From Cephalotus follicularis (taxonomy: Eukaryota > Streptophyta > Magnoliopsida > Oxalidales > Cephalotaceae), in contig BDDD01002681.1 of NCBI GenBank assembly GCA_001972305.1, forward strand, positions 62,001-126,000: DNA of 64,000 nt. The letters are read 5' to 3'. The notes under the pieces are model-generated. The model had not been told where the DNA came from, did no database searches, and saw only the letters and a program-made list of their open reading frames with translations. Each line of letters opens with the position of its first letter. Positions within the stretch are counted from its first letter, which is position 1. Positions 58,031 through 64,000 of this stretch are shown here, one piece after another. A program made the translations under genes and the position numbers.

Positions 58031-58320
58031 CTAGCCCTTGAGGGGACCTGCGATCAAACCCGAAGGAGTCAGCAGAGTCTACCCTAAATAATACTAGTCC
58101 TGAAGGTACTAGCCCCTGAGGGGACCTGCGATCAATCCGAAGGAGTCAGCAAGGTCTACCCTAAATAATACTAGTCCCGGAGGTACTAGCCCCTAAGGGG
58201 ACCTGCAATCAATCCCGAAGGAGTCAGCAACGTCTACCTAAAATAATACTAGTCCCGAAGGTACTAGCTCCTGAGGGGACCTGCGATCGATCCTGAAGGA
58301 GTCAGCAAGGTCTACCCTAA
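58031..58320. repeat. 77-bp tandem repeat
   Basis: Nearly four units, each with ACTAGCCCCTGAGGGGACCT, GCGATCAATCC and GAAGGAGTCAGCAAGGTC, then ACCCTAAATAATACTAGTCC. CCCCTGAGGGG is itself palindromic. Copies differ by a few bases. Confidence 0.88.
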
Positions 58321-59871
58321 ATCCATAGAATGTGGCCTACATCCATAATTCTTCATGATAGAAATGAAGATTATGAATGGGTTATCCCATAAGGTCTCAA
58401 CCATAATAATCAACAGCCATAGGCATACCATACCCCTAAACCATAACTATATTCCATTTAAAAGATAGGGACATGCCATAAAAGATCACATAGGATCCAT
58501 CCGTCAAAACCATTAAAAACCATTTCCATAACCCATTTCCCTTTTTGTTGGTCCCTATCAGAGTTGAAAACAATGGAGAGGAAGTCTAACTAGGATATCC
58601 GCGTCAAAGTATCCCAATTGAGCTATCCTAACCATTCTTGAAAACCATTAGTATAAAAATCCCATTTATTTATGAAATCTTCGTTAAAGATTGATTTTGA
58701 AGTTTAAAAGTGCTAAAATAGGATTTCCATAGGCTACAAGGCCTTGGGGAGGCTTCCTATGGAATCGATTTGGAAAGAAGATCATTTGGGTTGAAAACCA
58801 TAAAATTTGGCTAAACAAGATAGGCGTCGATGCGTAAAGTTTAGGCGTCGGCGTGTAACATCTGAGCGTTGACGCTTTGCGCTAAGCGTCAACGTCTAAG
58901 GCATTATGTCTTGAGCATCGACGCATGCACTGAACGTCAACTACTAGTAACACATAAGGCATCAACGCTTACCGCATACATTGACGCTTATGTCCCCTTT
59001 CCCTTATAGCGTTAACGTGCTGCACAAAATAGCGCACCAACGCAAAGGCACCTAGGTGTTGATGCTTAAGTCAAAAACGTAGATGCCCTGGGCACTCAGG
59101 AACATGTCAACGCCCACGAAGAACACTTTGACGCCCTGGGCTGCTGTCAACTGTAAAAATCACCCAAAATCCCTCAAAATCCATATAAACAATTTTTAAT
59201 TCAAATCAAATGAAGCTACAAGTTCCCATCATCAAAAGAAACTTAAAAACAGCTTTAAAACCATGTCCATAACCCTTAGATTGAGAGAAAAATGGAAAGT
59301 GGGCAAAAGCTCCAAACTCTCTGATTTCACTCAAATCTCCCTTTTAATCCGTTTCTAACCATGTCAATTACTCTAGTCCATCCATCTAGCATATATGCAA
59401 CTATCCATAACCATAAAACCATAGAAATCCATCCATATAAAGAGATCAGAGCATAAGTATAACCTGCCTTAATCAGCCAAGAACGGAGAATAGGCTGCTT
59501 GACTCCATATTTTGCTTCTCCCTTCAGGTTCTATATGCTGCCACGACTCCAACGACTGCTTGTTTGCTTGATTTTGCCCACTCTCTCTCTAACTCACTCG
59601 CTCTCTCTATCTATCTCTCTAAAGGAAATGATAAGTGTATTGAGAATGAACTGAACAACCTATATATAGGAATAGGCTCCCTTAGGCAAAAATCTCACAA
59701 ACAGTGATCAGGTTCTACAGAACCTCCCCTATCCATAAACATGCATAAAAGTGGAAAATAGTATATATAATATACATTCCATGCCATCCATAAATACAAT
59801 ATTGTACAATACCATATAAATACAAGCAAAATATTTTCCATTCCGTACACATAAAATATTCGGGGCTCATA
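58031..59871 (-). mobile_element. G1 5' LTR, outer piece
   Basis: Contains a 77-bp tandem array (58031-58320), then unique LTR sequence. From 58736 it matches the G1 3' LTR (11408-12521), including the palindrome cluster (58825-59120), the AACCTGCCTTAATCAGCC donor-like block near 59460 and the terminal CGGGGCTCATA. No gene. Confidence 0.78.
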
Positions 59872-61205
59872 TGTGTACTGTCTTGAGCATTGACGGTTTG
59901 TTGCTAGTCGACACTTAGGCATAAAATTGCACTGTTTGTAAAAATTTAGAATTTTTGCATTAAGGCAGTTATATGATAATAATCATTGCTTGATTTAGTG
60001 GGAGTTTGACCTATAAACAACCTTTGATATTAAATTTTATAATTGGTTATTGTGAAAGGTATTTATGTATTGTGTTGAAGTTATATTAAATAGGCTTTAA
60101 TACTCTTATGCACAATGGATGGCCTATAAGGACAGGACCTAGCTTTGGTTTTCTTTTTATAAATTATTTAATATATTATTTATTAATGGTTTGTAATAAG
60201 GTGCCCGCATGCACCATTTAATTTTTCCTGTATATTCTCTTCTTTAAAATTTGTATGTAATTTTCTTTTGAAATGTAAAAGTTACTTTTGTAAAAGAAGA
60301 TCATGCAAGGAGAGATGGAGAAGAAGAGAAGAGAAGTACAGACCATTGAAGGCCATGAATGCATGGTTCCGAATGTAATAGATAGATTTAATCATAGCAC
60401 CTAGGAATACCAAGTAGTGACTTTGGGCTCAAGTCATTACTTATAGTTATGTCCTTGCCATTCCATTGATTTATTTTAGAAATAAATCCAAGTTGCATAA
60501 GATGGATAATCTGAATACATGTCATGCATGCAAAGCCGTAATTAATTGGAATTGGGTAATGAAACCAATGAATTAATTAAAGGCTTGGTAATTAAAATAT
60601 GAGACCGTAAATTCCCCCAACTAAATATTAAGTCTGAACGTACGAACCCATGGAGTGGTTCCGCGTGGCCTTCCATAATTTTTGTTGAGTGGTGTACCAG
60701 GGTTATTAGTTTTTCATGCCCTAGCTGATACTGGTAACCTGTGGGATGCTATATCAACGTCGGTGTTGGGCACCGCAAAGGGTGGCTATGTTTTAGCACT
60801 TGGACACGCCTACAGGTGGGTGTTAAAACTAGTGCATTCCAATGAAGATTGTGGGTGTTTGACTTATCTTGATTCTAATTATTTGTTATGCCCTAGCTAA
60901 GGACATATTGAATCAGAAGCCGAATTTTATGATTGGATCTTGTATTGGATACAAATTGGCAAGATAGCCTACCCACTGGATATATTATGGTTTGTTATGC
61001 CCTAGCTAAGGTCATAATATAATTGCGATGGATTCCAATCCCCATTAGGAAGTTAGACTTCTCAAGTTCCATATGGGAGTATGGAATACAATAAGAATAG
61101 TGAGAGGAACCATAAGCACTAAAGACCAAGTGTTATGGTTGTCATATATTAAAATGAAATAAATGCTGACTCAATTTTATATTTCCTTATCTAGGTTGCT
61201 ATAAA
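59872..61205 (+). mobile_element. Leader region of copia C3
   Basis: Non-coding leader before the C3 gag, homologous in inverted orientation to the C0 leader (about 1065-2500). It contains a single AGTCGACACTTAGG element near 59908. Its own LTR is not seen because G1 ends at 59871. The acceptor-like TTATCTAG|GTTGC just before gag is also present in C0 as TTATAG|GTTTC. Confidence 0.65.
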
Positions 61206-61940
61206 ATGGCTTTACAATCTACTATGTTCTGCATTCTAGAGAACAATAAATTAAAAGGCCCATACTTCATCGATTGTCAACGTAACCTCAAATTCATCCT
61301 AACGGCTAATAAATTGGCATATGTGATGAAATAGGGGCCTCCATCACTAGGTGATGATCCTACGCTGGATGAGTTTGATCGTTTGGCCATGTGGCTGGAG
61401 GACGATGAGTAGGCTCGATTTTTAGCCCTTTTGGGGATGAAGTCGGAGCTGCAACGCAAGTACGAGAAGATGGAGACCTTATCCGCTATACTACTCCATC
61501 TCAAGGAGATGTATGTGGATGAGTCTAGGACTCGGAGGTTTAATCTCTCGCGCAAGCTTTTCAAGGTGCAAATGTGAGAGGGAGCTTCGGTCCATGATCA
61601 TGGATTGGAGATGATAGACATGATTGAGCAACTTGCTCAATTAGGCTTTATCATGGATCACTGTCTGCATATAAATCTTATCCTTACATCTCTCCCTCGA
61701 TCGTTCTCACAGTTCGTGGAGTATTTTCATATGATTGAGATAGAAGTAACTCTTAGAGAGTTAGTTTCTACGTTAAGGACAGCAGAGGCTAATCTTGACT
61801 CTGTGAAGTCAAAGATCCAGCCCAGGTGGGAAAGCTTGAAGCTTATGAGGGCAATGCCAAGAATCGTTTGAAGCAGCTGGCAGCTGAGGGTGCCTGCTTC
61901 TAGTGTGGCAAGGTTGGACATTGGAAGAAGGATTGTCGGG
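61206..61940 (+). pseudogene. C3 gag (copia)
   Basis: Starts MALQSTMFCILENNKLKGP at 61206, with YFIDCQRNLKFILTANKLAY, DEFDRLAMWLEDDE, NLSRKLFKVQM and MIEQLAQLGFIMDH, followed by LILTSLPRSFSQFVEYFHM, a typical Ty1/Copia Gag. Four or five in-frame stops (for example near 61331 and 61411) and a shift break it. The zinc knuckle (about 61890-61935) reads CF*CGKVGHWKKDC with a stop at the third position. Confidence 0.88.
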
Positions 61941-62019
61941 TTACTTGTGCCACAGTCTCTTCTGATGCTGCGCATGTTGCGAGTACATCAGGGACTAAGA
62001 AAAGCTAGAAATCTTGGAG

Positions 62020-62320
62020 CTGGAGACTTGGACTTGAGGCTTGGGGATGGATCTAGGATCATCGTTGAAACTGTATGGATTTATGATATTACTCTAAGTA
62101 ATGGTTATGTGTTGACTCTTAATCCTTGTTATTATGTTTTGAACATTGTTAGAAATATTATAAGTGTTTCATACTTATGTAATTTGGGCTTGGAGCTCAA
62201 ATTCCAAAACATTTGATGTTCTGTATTTTCTGACAATGTTTATGTCGGTAATGGTTTAATCGATAATGGATGTCTTAAATACTGTATAATCTAAAATCCT
62301 ATCCACGGATCAAAGTAATA
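62020..62320 (+). pseudogene. C3 protease remnant
   Basis: Shows LGDGSRIIVETVWIYDITLS, then NGYVLTLNPCYYVLNIVRNI and ISVSYL, the C-terminal part of the copia protease. The DTG/DSG active-site stretch expected between the knuckle and this block is missing, so part of the domain appears deleted. Confidence 0.65.
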
Positions 62321-62339
62321 AGAAAAGACCAAGAGAAAC

Positions 62340-63020
62340 TGAGTTAAATAAAACCTATACTTGGCACTGTAGACTTGGACATCTTAGTGATGCTAGACTT
62401 TCACAGTTGGTTAATGATGATCTTTTAGATATGTAGGACTTGGAGTACTATCCAACATGTGAATCCTGTTTATTAGGAAAGATGACCAAATCTCCCTTCT
62501 CCGACGAAGGAGAAAGGGCAATGGACTTATTGGGGTTAGTCCATACCGATGTATGTGGTCCTATATCGATTAGTGTAGGAGGAAGTTATATCTTCTTCAT
62601 AACCTTTACCGATGATTTATCTAGGTTTGGTTATGTGTATCTGATGAGACATAAGTCAGAATCCTTTGAGAAATTTAAGGAGTTCACACTTGAAGTAGAA
62701 AAGCAGGCTGGCAAGTCAATTAAAATACTTCGGTCAGACCGAGGTGGCGAGTACCTGTTAGCTAAATTCTTAGGTTATCTTAGAGATAATAGAATTCTAT
62801 CTCAATGGACATCTCCTGGAACACCACAACATAATGGTGTGTCTGAAAGGAGGAATCAGACCTTGTTGGACATGGTTCGATCTATGATGTCTTTTACTGA
62901 CCTTCCGACCAATCTCTGGGGATATGCCCTAGAAACAGCTGCCTATATCTTGAATCAGATTCCTTCAAATTTTTACCCTCCACTCCATACCAGGTATGGT
63001 CAGGGAGGAAACCCAGTCTG
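62340..63020 (+). pseudogene. C3 integrase
   Basis: Pre-integrase TWHCRLGHLSDARLSQLV and CESCLLGKMTKSPF supply the HHCC ligands. The core has D in VHTDVCGPIS, D in FTDDLSRFGYVYLM, SDRGGEYL and E in PQHNGVSERRNQTLLDMVRS, so the catalytic triad is intact. It ends by frameshift near 63005; a KVWGCPTYVKRLDTYHPSEQ-like C-terminus continues to about 63130. A stop lies near 62435. Confidence 0.93.
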
Positions 63021-63409
63021 AGCCACTTAAAGGTTTGGGGCTGTCCGACTTATGTCAAGAGGCTTGACACATACCATCCTAGTGAACAAAGGATATTTGT
63101 TTCGCAAAACGCTGTGTTCATGGAGAAGGAATATTTTCTTGAAGGAAACAATGGGAGTCAAGTGGAACTCACGGAGTTACCACAGGTAGAAACCACGCAA
63201 GAAATGGAGGAGTTGATGGTTGGACCTTCAACAGACATAGTTGAGAGAGATCTCAAGCTGAGAATGGATCTCAGTTAGGCAAAGCTCCTTTGAAGAGATT
63301 AGGTTGAATCCCATTAGCTCCTGAGAGGTATGGTTTCCTCATTGATGGTACTGATAAGGTCAACGTCGCTGAAGACGACGAGCCTACCAGCTATCAGGAG
63401 GTAGTGTAG

Positions 63410-64000
63410 GGCATTGAATCTGAGGCATGGCTAGAAGCCATGAAATCTGACATGGATTCTATGTACTCCAACCAGGTTTGGAATTTGGTTGAAGCACCTA
63501 AAAGCATAGTGCCTATTGGTTGCAAATGGATCTTCAAAAAGAAGATGAAGGTAGATGGAAAAAACGAAACATATAAAGCTCGATTAGTGGCGAAAGGGTA
63601 TAGATAGCGACATGGTGTCGACTATACTGAGACTTTTTCACCTGCCGCCATGCTCAAATCCATTCGGATTTTGCTTGTGATTGCCGCTCATTACTATTAT
63701 GAGATATGGAAAATGGATTTCAAGACAGAATTTTTAAATGGGCGTCTTGAATAGGACATTTATGTGTCTCAACCAGCGGGGTTTACATCTACCGAGTATC
63801 CGCAATGGTGTGCAAGCTCGAACGGTCCATTTATGGACTAAAGCAAGCATCACGTAGCTGGAATCAACGTTTTGATGAAGCATTCAAAGATTTTGACTTC
63901 ATTAAAAATGTAGATGAGCCCTGTGTTTATCGAAAGCAAGAGGGACCTAACATCACTTTCTTAGTGCTATATGTAGATGACATCCTACTCAATGGGAATG
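63410..64000 (+). pseudogene. C3 reverse transcriptase, cut by the window end
   Basis: Carries AWLEAMKSDMDSMYSNQVWN, PIGCKWIFKKKMKVDGKNE, YKARLVAKGY, HGVDYTETFSPAAMLKSIR and WKMDFKTEFLNGRLE, then after shifts the catalytic LVLYVDDILLNGN at the very end of the window. Stops interrupt it near 63604 and 63750. The region 63021-63409 is the degenerate integrase-RT linker. Confidence 0.92.

Larger units (their letters stand above)
11408..59871 (-). mobile_element. G1: chromovirus (Tekay-like gypsy) with nested insertions
   Basis: A minus-strand Ty3/Gypsy element whose parts are spread over 48 kb by later insertions. Order in sense: 5' LTR in three pieces (59871-58031, 53956-53683, 27229-26756), degenerate PBS (26736-26748), gag (26578-25397), insertion 25391-16211, zinc-knuckle end of gag and pol (16210-12567), polypurine tract (12534-12522), truncated 3' LTR (12521-11408). 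The two LTRs match over 11408-12521 and 58736-59871. The 5' LTR pieces sum to about 2.6 kb. Order PR-RT-RH-IN-chromodomain identifies a chromovirus. The 3' LTR has lost its outer part, so no TSD can be read. Confidence 0.8.

Noticed and set aside
60682-60900. 72-codon frame before C3 gag
   Set aside because: It lies in the C3 leader and is not conserved in the matching C0 leader.

Overview
The window is plant nuclear DNA made almost entirely of nested LTR retrotransposons. The lineages point to an angiosperm: Ty3/Gypsy chromoviruses with a C-terminal chromodomain (Tekay/Del type), Ty1/Copia Sirevirus-like elements with two gag zinc knuckles and an extra third ORF, a Tat/Athila-like solo LTR, and a TRIM-like LTR carrying a 5S rRNA promoter. 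I found no convincing host gene, tRNA or rRNA gene. Every coding region seen is a retroelement gag or pol, and all carry stops or frameshifts.

Layout, outermost to innermost. (1) 1-11407: 5' part of a minus-strand copia element, C0 (gag, long leader, PBS, long LTR). It is interrupted by two solo gypsy LTRs, 3131-6416 (perfect TSD) and 8532-11029 (decayed TSD). (2) 11408-59871: a minus-strand chromovirus, G1. Its 3' LTR is truncated (11408-12521), its pol is at 12567-16210 and its gag at 25397-26578. Gag and pol are separated by a 9.2-kb insertion (16211-25391) that holds LTRs of family X and a gag-only copia, C2. (3) The G1 5' LTR is in three pieces (26756-27229, 53683-53956, 58031-59871). 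One gap holds an insertion at 27230-53682 (TSD tgtca), a long LTR that itself contains the Sirevirus-like copia C1 (28678-51010, perfect TSD caatc) and a further LTR. The other gap holds a Tat-like solo LTR (53957-58030) containing another solo LTR (54968-57486, perfect TSD). (4) C1 gag is split by a solo LTR (36087-38651, perfect TSD) and by a complete chromovirus, G2 (39055-48902). The C1 3' LTR carries a Cassandra-like LTR. (5) 59872-64000: a plus-strand copia, C3, with a leader related to C0, running off the right edge inside its reverse transcriptase.

With each insertion and one TSD copy removed, the C1 gag reads in frame across both junctions, which supports the nesting order. In three LTR families (3131-6416, 36087-38651 and the G2 LTRs) I see a conserved intron-like pair: a GAG|GTAGGGG-type or similar donor, and a CTAAC...TTTCAG acceptor. 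LTRs of otherwise unrelated families (Tekay-like, Tat-like, Sirevirus-like) also carry clusters of short palindromes centred on TCGA in a few shared variants. That sharing across superfamilies is the most unusual signal here.

Limits: all boundaries come from reading termini, TSDs and repeated segments by eye. Lineage names rest on motifs recognised from memory, and no alignment or database search was run.
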